From assembly GCA_016617855.1 (NCBI GenBank), contig JAECUM010006794.1:1-64000 (forward strand): 64,000 nt of DNA, in the 5' to 3' direction. Position numbers and translations under genes: made by a program. Positions 19,938 through 31,049 of the stretch are shown here, piece after piece. Positions within the stretch are counted from its first letter, which is position 1, and each line of letters opens with the position of its first letter. Source of the DNA: Megalonaias nervosa. Lineage: Eukaryota; Mollusca; Bivalvia; Unionida; Unionidae. The notes under the pieces were generated by a model, which saw only the letters and a list, made by a program, of their open reading frames with translations, was not told the DNA's origin and ran no database searches.

Positions 19938-20351
19938 TTAATGTCTGTTTAAATGTGACAACGTAGTATATTCATGTACGACTTTATGAGGTGGTTTTGT
20001 TGATTTTGATACAGCATCAAGTACAGCGAGCACTTCACGACCACATATTGGCGGATCAGTTAATGTTTGTGTTGGTAACGTTGAATACCAGATTGGAGTA
20101 CTTTGATCGCCGCTAACATACTTTAAGTATTCCATCGGTGGTGCTAATCCATATGAATCAAAATAAATAATTCCACGTGGATCAATCACATACGCAACCC
20201 AATGTGTGCCTGGACCAGAGTTTTTATCGAGATTAATAATACCGGTTTCAATATTGTTCGGTTGTTTTGGTAATTGATCACGCATAAAAATACCTCTGAA
20301 ATGTTTTATTTTTAATTTTTTAGCAGCATCGAGTAAATCAAAATTGGACAT
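19938..20351 (-). CDS. Adenain-like (Ulp1 family) maturation cysteine protease
   Basis: An intact protease of about 137 aa. Catalytic residues are visible in order: His in GPGTHWVAYVI, Asp in IIYFDSYGLAPP, and Cys in PPICGREVLAVL. The frame extends 17 codons further upstream, but MSNFDLLDAAKKLKI at 20351 is the start expected for the family, with the conserved HFRGIFMRDQLP following. The enzyme cleaves capsid and core precursors during virion maturation. It sits just downstream of the core protein, and the usual Trp/Gln neighbours are retained. Nothing suggests inactivation. Confidence 0.88.
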   Translation of the reverse strand: MSNFDLLDAAKKLKIKHFRGIFMRDQLPKQPNNIETGIINLDKNSGPGTHWVAYVIDPRGIIYFDSYGLAPPMEYLKYVSGDQSTPIWYSTLPTQTLTDPPICGREVLAVLDAVSKSTKPPHKVVHEYTTLSHLNRH

Positions 20352-20359
20352 AGGCAGAA

Positions 20360-20827
20360 TTAATGAACTGTCCCGGGAAGTCTTAGACCCTTTCTGTACC
20401 ATGAATATGGGATCCCTGGCAATCTTAGACCCTTTCCCTTTTTTTTGGAGGATTTTATTCCCCGACCAGTTGCTTTCTTTAATGCCATTCCAGCGGCTGT
20501 TCCAAAAGCGCCTAATGCAGCTGCTTTTGCAACAGCTGGGGCTGCAGCGGCTATTAATGCTGGTATAGCAGCAAGAAGAGGAAATATACCACCTGTTTTA
20601 GCGATGTCTTTAATGGTACCCGCAGAAAGATTACGTTTTATACCTTTATTTAATTTTTTAGCTTCATTGAAATGCCTGAGTTGACGTTCTGTAAGAGATA
20701 ATTTATTTGAGCCGCTCATCTGCTCTTTTTTCAACGATAGTCTTATTCCACAGTTATCTTTTGATGCTGATTGTAGCCTTTTAATCTGACCGGGAGTCAG
20801 ACTAACACTAACGTGATTATATGACAT
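20360..20827 (-). CDS. Membrane-active core/minor capsid protein (protein VI-like)
   Basis: An intact ORF of about 155 aa from ATG 20827 (TATAATGT context; an upstream in-frame ATG at 20854 lies inside the capsid gene). The N-terminal half is basic (SLTPGQIKRLQSASK, SLTERQLRHFNEAKKLNKG). The middle carries a hydrophobic, Ala-rich amphipathic stretch (GGIFPLLAAIPALIAAAAPA) typical of the adenovirus VI/X-like proteins of Polintons that disrupt membranes. The C-terminus is basic with a duplicated GLRLPG motif, likely a signal for the protease. It overlaps the capsid gene stop by 11 bp and precedes the protease, the standard order. Confidence 0.72.
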   Translation of the reverse strand: MSYNHVSVSLTPGQIKRLQSASKDNCGIRLSLKKEQMSGSNKLSLTERQLRHFNEAKKLNKGIKRNLSAGTIKDIAKTGGIFPLLAAIPALIAAAAPAVAKAAALGAFGTAAGMALKKATGRGIKSSKKKGKGLRLPGIPYSWYRKGLRLPGTVH

Positions 20828-21988
20828 TATAATATTTATAAATATTTTGATCACGCCCCATGAATGTCATTAAACGATGATAAGCACGTGCTACATGATT
20901 TTGATCGAAATTCAGTAATATATCCTCGGATGGTTCTTGATGTCCATTTGTCCTCAACGAAACCTCGGAAACACCAAGATTGTCAAATATCATAATACTG
21001 TGATTTTGACTGTTTACTCGTGCAGCATCTTGAAGCGCAATGAATATATGTCGTGGTGCAGAAACACCTTGCTGAGAAGCTATTTGCCATGTAAATAAAC
21101 CATTAATTACACCCTGAACAGCATCTGTGGTCATTGCTAACCACGACAACATCGATTTACCACCTTGACCCATGAAAGAGAGTAACCGATCTTCTTCAGT
21201 TATTGATGGAGTCATTACTGGCATCCATAATGAAAGTTTTGTCAGTAATACTTTACTAGCATCAACACCGGGGGGTCGCCAAATTGCATCATCATCAGTG
21301 GCTTTTCGTACAAGTACAACTGTATGCTTGGCTCCGAAAATGACTTTCTGACATTTCTGCAAAATCCAAAAATATGTGACAGTGGAATGGCACATGAAAA
21401 TGCTCTTCTATTACCTCGTAACATTGCTCGACGTGATCTAAATCCTAAGTTAAAATCTGGATCTACATCAATAATCATAGGTTGTACATTCGCATCGGCG
21501 TTTCTAGCAAAATGTCTTGGTCGTCCTATTTCATATTGTTGATACTCTGGAGAGTTAGAAGTATCTTTTACAAACATCATTGATGGACCAGTTGATCTTG
21601 AATAATCATCGCTGTATCTTGAAAGACCAAGTATTGTTGTAGCAACGTCAACGTCTTTCTGAATTGATTCAATATTTTTTCCGTCAATCATATACGTAGC
21701 GCTATCAAATAACGCCATAATACCATTATTAACAAAACCGATGCTATTATCGGCTCCATATGCTACTGGTACTGCAGGATTAGCGATATTTAAAATTTCA
21801 CCTTCTACTTCAATAAACGCCACAGCAGGTAAGAAATACCTACTTGCATCATGAACCTGAAGTTCGATTCTCCCACGCTGATCTGGAATTCGTGCATCAT
21901 AAGAATAATATTGATAATCACGCACAGACTCATCTTTGAGTACTGGTGCGTCCATGTCGAATGCGGGATCAGATATACGTTTGAACAT
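20817..21988 (-). pseudogene. Double jelly-roll major capsid protein, frameshifted near 21342
   Basis: Frame one (21988 to ~21342) begins RISDPAFDMDAPVLKDESVR and continues with FLPAVAFIEVEGEI and GIMALFDSATYMIDG, the N-terminal jelly-roll of the Polinton/adintovirus major capsid protein. A one-base shift at a GAAAG string near 21340 leads to frame two (to 20817), with WRPPGVDASKVLLTKLSLWM and FTWQIASQQGV, then MIFDNLGVSEVSLRTNG. Combined length is about 390 residues, on the short side for this family, with no sign of an internal deletion. The protein forms the pseudo-hexagonal capsomers. A TATAAT string precedes the start by a few bases. The gene overlaps the core protein gene by 11 bp. Confidence 0.85.
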
Positions 21989-22002
21989 CTTTATTATATT
22001 TA

Positions 22003-22449
22003 CTATCGTCTAAAACGAAGACCACTTCCTGCTATCAGACTAGCGGTTATATTTTTTTCTTTTTCTGACATTGGTACACTAGCCAACTCTACTAGTTTTT
22101 TTATTCGCAGCTTGATTTATTATTTTACTGACATTTGCGGGCATTGTTTCAGTGCTAGGTAATTTTACTTGTTGAGGTTTTCGTCGTATTAATCGTGCTA
22201 GTCTATCTTTGATCGCTGAGAATGCTTTACTAGCAACATCGCCAACAGCACCAATACTTTTTCACGAACAATATCAATAGCTTTCATTCTCAGTTGCTTT
22301 GCAATCGGTATTGCTTTTGGGGCTATCCTTCTAAATAGACCCTGAACAACATCACCTAGTCCATCTCCGTAGGTTGTTTTGTATACTGGTAATCGTGAAT
22401 TTATTACCCTGACCATGGTTGGTCCACGTTGAGTACTATGTACGATCAT
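22003..22449 (-). pseudogene. Basic virion protein, two homopolymer frameshifts
   Basis: Starts at 22449 or more likely 22416 (MVRVINSRLPVYKTTYGDGL). It reads GDVVQGLFRRIAPKAIPIAK with amphipathic basic helices, shifts frame in an A run near 22258, and continues with DRLARLIRRKPQQVKLP. It shifts again in an A7 run near 22100 and ends MSEKEKNITASLIAGSGLRF plus two Arg and a stop at 22003. Small Arg/Lys-rich proteins in this position are associated with packaged DNA or penton bases in adenovirus-like elements; assignment is by position and composition only. It is unusually damaged for its size. Confidence 0.55.
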
Positions 22450-22478
22450 TTTATTATAGAAACTGCATTTAATTATAT

Positions 22479-23529
22479 TTAATCACTGTGGTAGTCATCG
22501 GCGATTTCATTAATGAGAGACCGATACACATCAATATCCATGATACCGCCTGTAAATAATCGTTTGCAAATATCAGCTGCTTCATTAATTATTTCTGGAG
22601 AGTTATTACCAGCTCGTTTTCCTCCGATGAGTATTTCTAATCGACCAACATCGGCAAGGACGTTATTAGGACAGGTAACAAGGCCACTTCCCTGATTAGT
22701 AAACCCACCTGCAGTTTTAATTTCAGATTCCCCCCGTGATTCTTCTTCCTCTGTTGTTCTAACTGATTGTCGTGGCGATTGCAATTGTTTCATCATTCTT
22801 TCTAAATGTTTATCTTGTTCTATTTTGTTTTTGTTTTATTTGTTCCATTAGTTGTAATTGTGTGGATTGTGGTGATTCAAATTGTAATTGTTGTGGTGAT
22901 CGTTGTGGTGATGATGATAACTGTTGTGGTAATCGTTGTGGTGATGGTGATAGTCGTTTTACTTGTTTAGCTCTTTCTTTTATACGTTCATGTATAGCCT
23001 CATCAAATTCATCAAAATCTCTAATATCTTCATTAGATCTAATTTCTGGAATACCAGTATATATGCGATATACATCCTTAATCCAATTGGCAGAGCTCAG
23101 AGATTTAACATGTTCTGGTTTTACATATTTTTGTCTTTCATAATATCCAAACGCGGCAATATCAAGTAATTGGTCTTTGTCCTTGATAGCAGCAATACCT
23201 TCAGGTGTAAATGTATCTATTATCTTAATTCTGGTTCTTGGTTGTTGTGGTTGTGGTTGAGCCCCAGGTTGAGCCGCTTGAATACGACCAGCAATATCAA
23301 CAGGTAATGTTTCAAGAGCTCTTTGTGTTGCCTAAGTTGCTGTAACAATTTTCTTTGTTGGTTCGACAATCGGTTTAAATAATTGTTTTGTATCCTCTTC
23401 AAATTCAACTTGAGATTCCTGACGTGATTGTAGTTGTTGCTTAACAGAATCACGAACAGGTAAATATTTTTTAATTGCCTCTAATCGCTCTCGAGCTAAT
23501 CTAGCTGAATGTGGTTCTCCAATATTCAT
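22479..23529 (-). pseudogene. Gln/Pro-rich structural protein of unknown function, stop and frameshift
   Basis: From ATG 23529 (MNIGEPHSARLARERLEAIK) the frame meets an in-frame TAG at 23332-23334. It continues open through LDIAAFGYYERQKYVKPEHV and IKDVYRIYTGIPEIR into a low-complexity Pro/Gln/Ser region. It shifts frame near 22830 and ends with a folded-looking C-terminus (NEAADICKRLFTGGIMDIDV, to 22479). About 350 codons in total. I recognise no domain. Being first in the rightward-terminal block it may be a scaffold or core protein. The CAA/CAG repeat tract explains some instability. Confidence 0.55.
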
Positions 23530-23555
23530 TTATTAATAATATTTATACTGGCTGT

Positions 23556-23835
23556 TTAATTTATAGCAGCAAGCAGGGTGAAAACCGACAAAAATTAATT
23601 AACCAACGAGTAAACTAAACGCACTATAAAATACAAACAAAAATTCAAAAATAAAATAACAAAAATGAGCTAACCCAAACGGTTTATTATTCGTTTTTAA
23701 CTATATGGAAATAATCTCGGTTAGAGGCTTTGGTTTAGAGTTATTGTCATTGTTTTTTCAGCCTTCGTAGGAACCTTATGTTTTTGTTCACGGATTCGAG
23801 CAAAAAAGTTGTAGGGTTCACCCTGCCTGCTGCTT
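23556..23835 (-). repeat. Right terminal inverted repeat of the Polinton
   Basis: This is the reverse complement of 7656-7935 with roughly a dozen differences by eye. Inner edge AGCAGCAAGCAGGGTG (23565-23580), outer edge CACCCTGCCTGCTGCT (23819-23834). The first gene of the minus-strand block (ATG 23529) starts just inside it, so the repeat could contribute its promoter. Confidence 0.95.
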
Positions 23836-24470
23836 ATACAATTTCTTCTCCCTTTTTATATTTTTACACTCCAGGAGAGTCCATTGCATACTCTGTCCAA
23901 AAAATATTAAACACTGTCACAGTTTCTCCGAACAATATTATGCCCATGCTCTGATTGCAAAATTTTACCAGTGATGTCATGCGTATCACCGGACGTTTGT
24001 GATACCACTTTATAAAATTGTAGCAGCTATGGTATTCTTATACGACCATATTTGCTTATAAGATGAGTTCAACTGCAAAAATGCACAGACCAACATCTGC
24101 CATCGCATAATGCGTCGGCAGATCTGGGTCTGTTCGGTTTGTTAGCAGCAATCAGTAGAACAAACAACATCTATCCTAGTCAGCAAACATATTATGCTGT
24201 GGTAGAGCAAGATTTTATTTGTTTGCAATTTGAATCGACCTATAAGCGAGTATATACGGCTCAGTGTATGTTCTGTTCTGTTCTGTTCAGTTATGTTCTT
24301 TACAAACCTCATAACCTGTCAAATATTGATTTTGCCACTTTGTGCATGTTAATGCACTGATCCATTAAGAATATACGTCAAACAATGTGCTATCTTTTCC
24401 AGTTCAGTGTTATACATCATTATCAATCAATCAACATAGACAGGCACGACGTTTTTTAGGCATATGATTA
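23836..24470. other. Right flank of the Polinton, no gene
   Basis: AT-rich flank without a credible ORF. A degraded end of the 4546-4709 MITE type (AAGCGAGTATATACGG) is seen near 24244. The 63-bp minisatellite of the left flank does not resume here. Confidence 0.5.
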
Positions 24471-24628
24471 CAGGCCTGGCCCTAGGGCAAGGCGAACGAG
24501 GCAACTGCCTTGGGCCCCGCGGTTTCAGGGGCCCCGCGCTGCTGACGGAAATCAGCTGCAATTGTTTTTCTCGAGGTCCCGCTCATCGCTTGCTGCCTTG
24601 AGCCACGCACATCCTAGGGCCGTTTCTG
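24471..24628. mobile_element. hAT-type MITE with 8-bp target duplication
   Basis: 158 bp, GC-rich against its surroundings. It begins CAGGCCTGGCCCTAGGGC and ends GCCCTAGGGCC-like/GTTTCTG, an imperfect inverted terminus of ~16 bp. Flanks TATGATTA (24463-24470) and TATGATCA (24629-24636) match at 7 of 8 bases, as for hAT insertions. Confidence 0.75.
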
Positions 24629-24904
24629 TATGATCATTTGTTATTTGAAAAATGTTGAGCCGAAAAATGGACGCTCTCTTGTCAGATCTAATGCATGCCT
24701 TTTAGTGTTAGATTGAAATACATCTCTATGAAACAAAAAGCATGCACTCTCAAAGTTTTTATTTTCGGCAATTATTTATGTGTCAATGTTGCACCGCTAG
24801 TTTTCAATGTCGGACTGTAGCAGTTAAAAAAAGTGCAAAATAATGAAGACTAATGGGTAATTTTACTGTTATAAAAAGTCAAATCATTGCTTATTCTTAT
24901 CTAG

Positions 24905-25792
24905 TGTTACGACTCTATGGTCATAAACTAAGTAACTAATAACAGAAAGAAGCAAAATCATCACGTCTTGTCAAACTTAACAAATAATTTAATCATCAAA
25001 GTTTTCTAGAGGATGAAAATGCAAGTGGAACTTACAGTATTATGAATTGTATCCAAAATAACCCTAAAAGTTCTGTTGAAGTCCAATAGAATTGAATGTT
25101 CCGAACGAATTGCGGATCCTTGAATGTGCGTATCACAATGGCATTGTCCAGAATTTCTTTGAATAATTCACAATAGTCCTAGAATAATTCTTTAGTCCAA
25201 TGAGCATTTTGTAATTCCAATGAATAATCCTAACAAATGTTTCCTCACACATTATCTAAACACAACATCAAACCCATTTGCAAACTGACTTTAAGACATG
25301 AAACAAAAATCAGAAATAGGAATGAATCCAAAATAGGAATTAATCTGGTTGCTTAGTTCTCTCCGTATTTACACCTTAAAGAGGCTATTACGACTGTGTG
25401 TCGCAATATACCCACGTGACAAGTTTTGCTACTAAATCTAATATTTTTAAATACCTATTCATGTAACCTAACCCATCCGATGGGAAATAACTTAATTCTT
25501 TTAAGAACCCAACTGTCCGACCTGTCCAATGGGAAACAGCCCCAAACTCGTAAATAGGTCTTATTATTAATATCGTGATCAATGGTCTTAAACACCTACG
25601 TCAACAACTATTTATATATCCTAAGAATCGGCACTCTTGATATCTTAACATAGAAGTTTATACCCTTGTACAAAAATTAACTATCTAATATGTTGAGCAT
25701 AGATGATCATTACAATTTATAGTAATGAATGAAAACATAATATAGACACAACCATGTAACAAGAGTTACAAAAGATATAGATATACATAACA
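24905..25792 (-). mobile_element. Solo LTR of the Ty3/gypsy family (888 bp)
   Basis: Begins TGTTACGACTCTATGG and ends ACATAACA, with a 4-bp target duplication CTAG (24901-24904, 25793-25796). The left end is the inverse of the 3' end of the solo LTR at 40403-41269, so this copy lies on the minus strand. No internal region remains, indicating LTR-LTR recombination. Confidence 0.82.
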
Positions 25793-28700
25793 CTAGCATA
25801 TCGAAGATGAGATTGAGTAATCAAACTTTTATAGTATGAAAGAATCACCCCTCTCATTTGCTTTGTAAATGTATCTTTCACTCAGTTAAATCAATTTTAA
25901 ATATCGACTTTTCCTAGTTAAATAAAATAAATTTAAGGCCTTCGAACCACAGAAGCGCACAACCTCATAAAGACACACAATTACAAACAAAATTATATTT
26001 GTGCATCATTGTTTCTCCTTGTATACGAGCGTCGAGATAATGCAATTATATATTCGATGAGCGATGTATGCAAAACTAAGTAGCACATATATTAACATTA
26101 GTATATGACCATCTCCTAGATAGTCTGAATTAATGTGTGACGTCTGGAAAAATATTTTTCAAAGCAATGTTTTGAAATGCATTAAACGTCCATGTTCACA
26201 ACGTAATTCTTTCCTTTGGGGTTCAACAGTGGTACAATATTTTGTAGCATCCTTCAGAAAATAAATGGCAGTAGCGTTCCGACATTGAAGAAACCTTTCC
26301 TAATAAAAACAGAAATAATGTTGACGCATCTCTTCTTTTGTATAATAATTTGGTTTGGTGTGGATCGGAGATTTAAGTACAACAAAATGCAACACTTATA
26401 TGGTTATATCGTGACGGGAAAGCTAATTCAATAGTTGTTCCCAAGGGTGTACAAGAGTGATCGATCTGAGCGGATTAGTTGGTGGAAGTTATACCAACAG
26501 CCTTCTGGCTCGAGTTAAGCGATGCAACAACTGAGCCGCAGCGACCCTCTTGCTGAAGAGTATATACTGATGCACATGAATATACGTTCGGTTTCCCATT
26601 GTCCTCTGCACCCATTGCATATATGAAAAACGTCGTGTTATCTTTTATTCAACTCTAACATTCTAATGGTAACCTGAGACGTAGATAACCACTGTCGGAA
26701 ATAAAGAGATAACTCCACTCCTAGTAAAATAGGTTTACATACAAACCACAAATATGAATCTTTTGCCCTCTTTTTCACATTTTAGTAGAGAAAAAAGTCT
26801 TCCATTTTACAAAAAGTTATGTTTGAAGTCAAACTAATGCGTGATGCAAATGTTTCTTACTTGATGATTCAACAGCAATATTGATTTTAATTGTGCTTTT
26901 TGATCACTAAAACGGTATGGCATAGAAGCACATTATTGTTTTGTGTAAAAAACCTGTTTGATGCTACGAGGCATCAGAGTAATTTGGAAAGCTTGGATCT
27001 CTGAATTTAATCAGTAAAATCTTCAGACTTCACGAAATTTGTATCGTTCTGAGAAAGCGAGAAACACGTTTCAACAGTAAAATATTTCACAAAGAAAAGC
27101 CAAGCACGTGGGTTGAGTGTGGGTAGGGGTGGGTTTCTTACACCTACAAAGAAAACATATATCACCTTGGCAACAAATAGAAACAATTGCAGTCTTCATT
27201 ATGTCTTTATTAAAATGTATGTGTTCTGAGCAATTCTTGGTACACAATTCTTGTCTCAAAACTGTTTCTGCCTGCAGAGAAGAAGACGTTTAGTTAACTA
27301 ATGTTATGGGTATTTTCTATTCCTTTGAAAATATGGACACATAGAAAATGAAGAAATATCTTTTGTGTTATAGGTTTTCGCATGCTTCTTTATCTCGTCT
27401 CACTCACTGATGGCAAAATTGCTACCACAAGTAAACTCTTGCTAAAGAACCAGTAAATTATTAGTCTGTAGCGTCACTCTGGAGTAGGATGTATATGTTT
27501 GATAAGATTGTTTTCAAAAATTATTCCTTAATTCTCTTTTACACATACACACACAGCCACCACCACTAACGCCACCAGCAACAACAACGCTTTAAATCAC
27601 TAACGAAATTGACTGCTAACTGTAGCTGTTTAGTTTTAAAGAATGGTTTATAGTCGGAACCTTAACGAAAAACAAAGATGTATGTCAGTGGTCAGCACTC
27701 GGCATAGAAGGAACGTCTGAGATAGTGCAAAAATCATCGTAAGTTTACAGAGAAGTGGGATCAAGGGTAAATTACCCATCTTTGGAACTTTACAGACATT
27801 AGCATGGACGGAAGTTTAGAAACAGGGTTATCTTAGGATCAATGGGTTTCTAATTGATGTTGACAATATTCTGAATCTGACAGGTAAACATCGAGTTAAC
27901 TTTTATGTTTTTCATTCTACATATTCTAAGAATGATGTGTATATTATTAACGGCACTCTGTACTGACTCACTGAATAAATCTTTTTCTTAAACGATAACG
28001 ATGAAGTTGTGTAACATACTTACTTAGACACACAAATGCGCTTACTTTAGAGCAGAGCCTACGTGCACAAAATCTTTATCACCAAAACAAAAACTGTATT
28101 CGAAGTTCAAACATTAGATTATTCTATTGACCTCCTCAAGATCTAACAATCAAGTTTGATCACTATAGATAACGCTGAGAGAGTCTTATATGCCCGAATT
28201 AGATCCATTAAACAACAACAAAAAAATGTATAAAAATCTAGCACCGAAAAACATAATGCAGACTGACTGATTTAAAAGAATATAACAATAAGGGAGTTAA
28301 ACTATGACAAATATCTGTATCTATTTGAGTCCCCATTTGTAGATTCAACTAAAAGTCACAAAAGAATATAAAAGCACTGTCATGTTTACATTTTAATTTT
28401 AATTTTAATTGTTGATCAGAGAAAGATCACCTTTTATTTATATTTTTTAGTTTGTATCTCTTTATGTTTAGGTGTTGAGGCGGTTTCATCGTTTACGATG
28501 GTCGGACTGACAAGAAAGCATATGGGCGTTTTTTTGTTTACATTCAAAATGCTAATTCGTGCTGGTATCTCTGTCTGACTCTACTAATTTCATTAAATAT
28601 TTGCATGCCTCCAAAGTGTTGCTGTAAGTTGTGGGATACTACTGAACCATTTGTGCACTGGTACCTGAGGAATCCATCTATTCATCCAAAACCTCACCAC

Positions 28701-29883
28701 TTCCTCTTACAGCTTTGTTTTAGCTTTAGCTCAAATGGATTTTTTACCTGAATCCTGTTATCAATGGCCCTATGAGATATTGTGTAAAGGTAACTGGGAA
28801 GTGCTCCGAAGGGTTCCTTGACGTTTTGTTCACTTAGGAAGAACTTTATTGTACAGCGCAATAATAGTCAGTACTTTTAAATAATCATCGTAACAACAGA
28901 CGTAGTATACAAAAATACCAGAATAAGTTCAAAATTTACAACATAAAGGCAAAATGTGGGATAAGCTGATCACATCTACAAGAAACCAAATAGTTCAATA
29001 ACGCAGATTCTGTTTAATCAACTGACAGCTTATACTAAGGTAACCAGCTTCCTGTTGTCCCTTTCGTACTAAAGACGACAAGTATGTGGGCAAGCTCCCC
29101 TCCGGTAACAGAGATAGAGTTACTGTCTGATGATAAACAGCAGACCCGTTCATCCACATCACTCCATCCCTCTTGGCAAAGATGTATGCAGGTGAATGAA
29201 CTGAGTGCCAAGATATATATAGTTCTCGCCTTAAATTTCACCGATCCGATATTTTCACATCGCTTTACCATTTCATTGTCTACTTAGCAGCCACAGATGA
29301 TTTATTAATGTAAGTTAAAACATGCATTTAGAAGGAAAAAGAAAGGCGTTTTCACTCTGCTAACTCTTCTGACTGTAACGTGCAACAATTAACGCATTAG
29401 AAACAATGTCACCTCTTAAATGCCTTCGGCAATATCATATTGCCTTAAACTAATGCAGATGTTATGAGTAATTACTGTTTTAAAGCTAAAACGTGTGATG
29501 GGAGTATGTGTGTATATACACCACTTGCTACATGGATATTTCATGTGAAATTGTCCATCCTGCCCTGATTGGTCCATCCCACTCTCTTCTCAAAACTTCA
29601 AGCTCCTCCTGAACCTCGTCTGACAGATGACTGAAATTATTAAATACAAACAAACAAGATATCTCACAAGCATATAAAAAAATTAATTTGCACTCTTATG
29701 GGAGGGACAATTATGATATTGAGTATATGGTATTAAATGTTGGAAACAAGGTCAAAATCATCTAAAGGTTTAGATCTAATTTGATAATGGCTGAATTCAG
29801 ACAAGGATAACGATAATCAGCCATCTTCATTACGACGCGTTCTTGGCTGTCTTGGACAAAATGGTGTGTGCTTTCTTGACGTA
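25793..29883. other. Mostly AT-rich DNA, no gene recognised
   Basis: About 4 kb with stops in all frames. A small GC-richer island near 29050-29200 is open on both strands; on the minus strand it follows a weak acceptor-like string (TTTGCCAAG). It could be an exon, but I recognise no protein. Confidence 0.4.
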
Positions 29884-30810
29884 GTTTTACGATTCTATAG
29901 TCTGAAAGTAAGTAATTGAAAGAGAGAACCAACAAGTTTTGTAAAATTCAACAAATATTTTTTCCTAGGAAAAAATGTGAAAAATGTATAAAAACGCTTA
30001 CTGTATTGCGAAATAAATCCCCTAAAATACTAGAATTTCGGATTCAAGTCCTAATGATTAAAGTTCGGAACGAACTTTAGCTTTAGTGGTTTTCTAAAAC
30101 AAATCCAATGTTGGAGGTGTTGATCTGCCAGTGATGACCCGTGTCGTAGTGGTGTGCAGTCTTTTGTTGAACCACAATAACACAATCCATGAATATAACC
30201 TTATTTGAAATTCGTTATAAATCGAAGTCTTCTGTTCCAAGAATGTTATTTTTGAACACTTTGTTTTGGCATACAAGAATAACTTGAATTAAATAATTTG
30301 AATAAATTTCAGCCCAAAATGAAATATTGGACGCAGCAATACTACATTTGATACTGCTCGATTTTAAAGCACGAATAAATAATTTCTCCAGTAACAGATC
30401 ACATAGTCCTCTACCTGACCTCATGTTACAATTACCATTTTTCTGAACAAAAACTATTACCTAATGGGAAATTTTATTCTGGACGGCTCCAAATGTTTAC
30501 AAGATAAAATCATGTTATAATTAGGAGGTCTGTTACTAACATTATAATAAAGAACATGGAATACACAATGCCCTTGACTCAAAACAAGATAAATATGTGT
30601 ACTTCTATTAATAATAATCCTAATATTAAACACATATACATAAGGAACATATTAGCTATGCATTAGTTGTTTACGGAATAAAAAGTCAATGATACAGGTC
30701 AGGTAGAAAATGATCTTGATTTTGGACAATGTCAAGTCCAAAATAAAATTATCCATAGCATTTAATGAAGCAAAGTCCGAACAAACAATACAAATTAAAT
30801 ATACTTAACA
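29884..30810 (-). repeat. 3' LTR of the minus-strand retrotransposon
   Basis: Direct repeat of the LTR pieces at 35256-35320 and 37862-38660 (shared landmarks CCAATGTTGGAGGTGTTGAT, AATAATTTCTCCAGTA, CATATTAGCTATG). The high-coordinate edge ATACTTAACA meets the polypurine tract, which fixes that boundary. The low-coordinate edge is inferred from TTTACGATTCTATAG, similar to the TGTTACGACTCTATGG edge of the solo LTR at 24905. Confidence 0.8.
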
Positions 30811-31049
30811 CCTCCCTTATGAAAAAGACCGATATATGTAAGAAAACATTCTTTAATCTATTAGTCAAATGTACTTGTGATAAAAATCTAAATAAGATGA
30901 ACTCTTTTGAATGACACAAAGTATACATGAAACAATATAATATTTCTATGCATCTACTTTTATATTCCCCCCCTTTGAAGTGTCAAAATATTGTATTCCT
31001 GCAACAACAAACTCTACCTTAATAATCTATTATTGTTATTTTTTATCTT

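Larger units (their letters stand above)
7656..23835. mobile_element. Polinton/Maverick (adintovirus-like) endogenous virus
   Basis: A ~16.2-kb unit is bounded by ~280-bp terminal inverted repeats. It encodes the hallmark set of Polintons: packaging ATPase, retrovirus-type integrase, adenain-like protease, double-jelly-roll major capsid protein, penton-like minor capsid protein and a family B DNA polymerase. Additional genes are a phospholipase A2-like protein, an SF1 helicase fused to the polymerase, HNH nucleases and fibre-like proteins. Replication and integration genes are on the left, morphogenesis genes on the right. Five ORFs remain open and the others carry frameshifts or stops, so the copy is fossil. 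The terminal repeats differ at roughly a dozen positions by eye, which suggests some age. No matching 6-bp target duplication is visible (TCAGGG on the left, ATACAA on the right). Confidence 0.95.
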
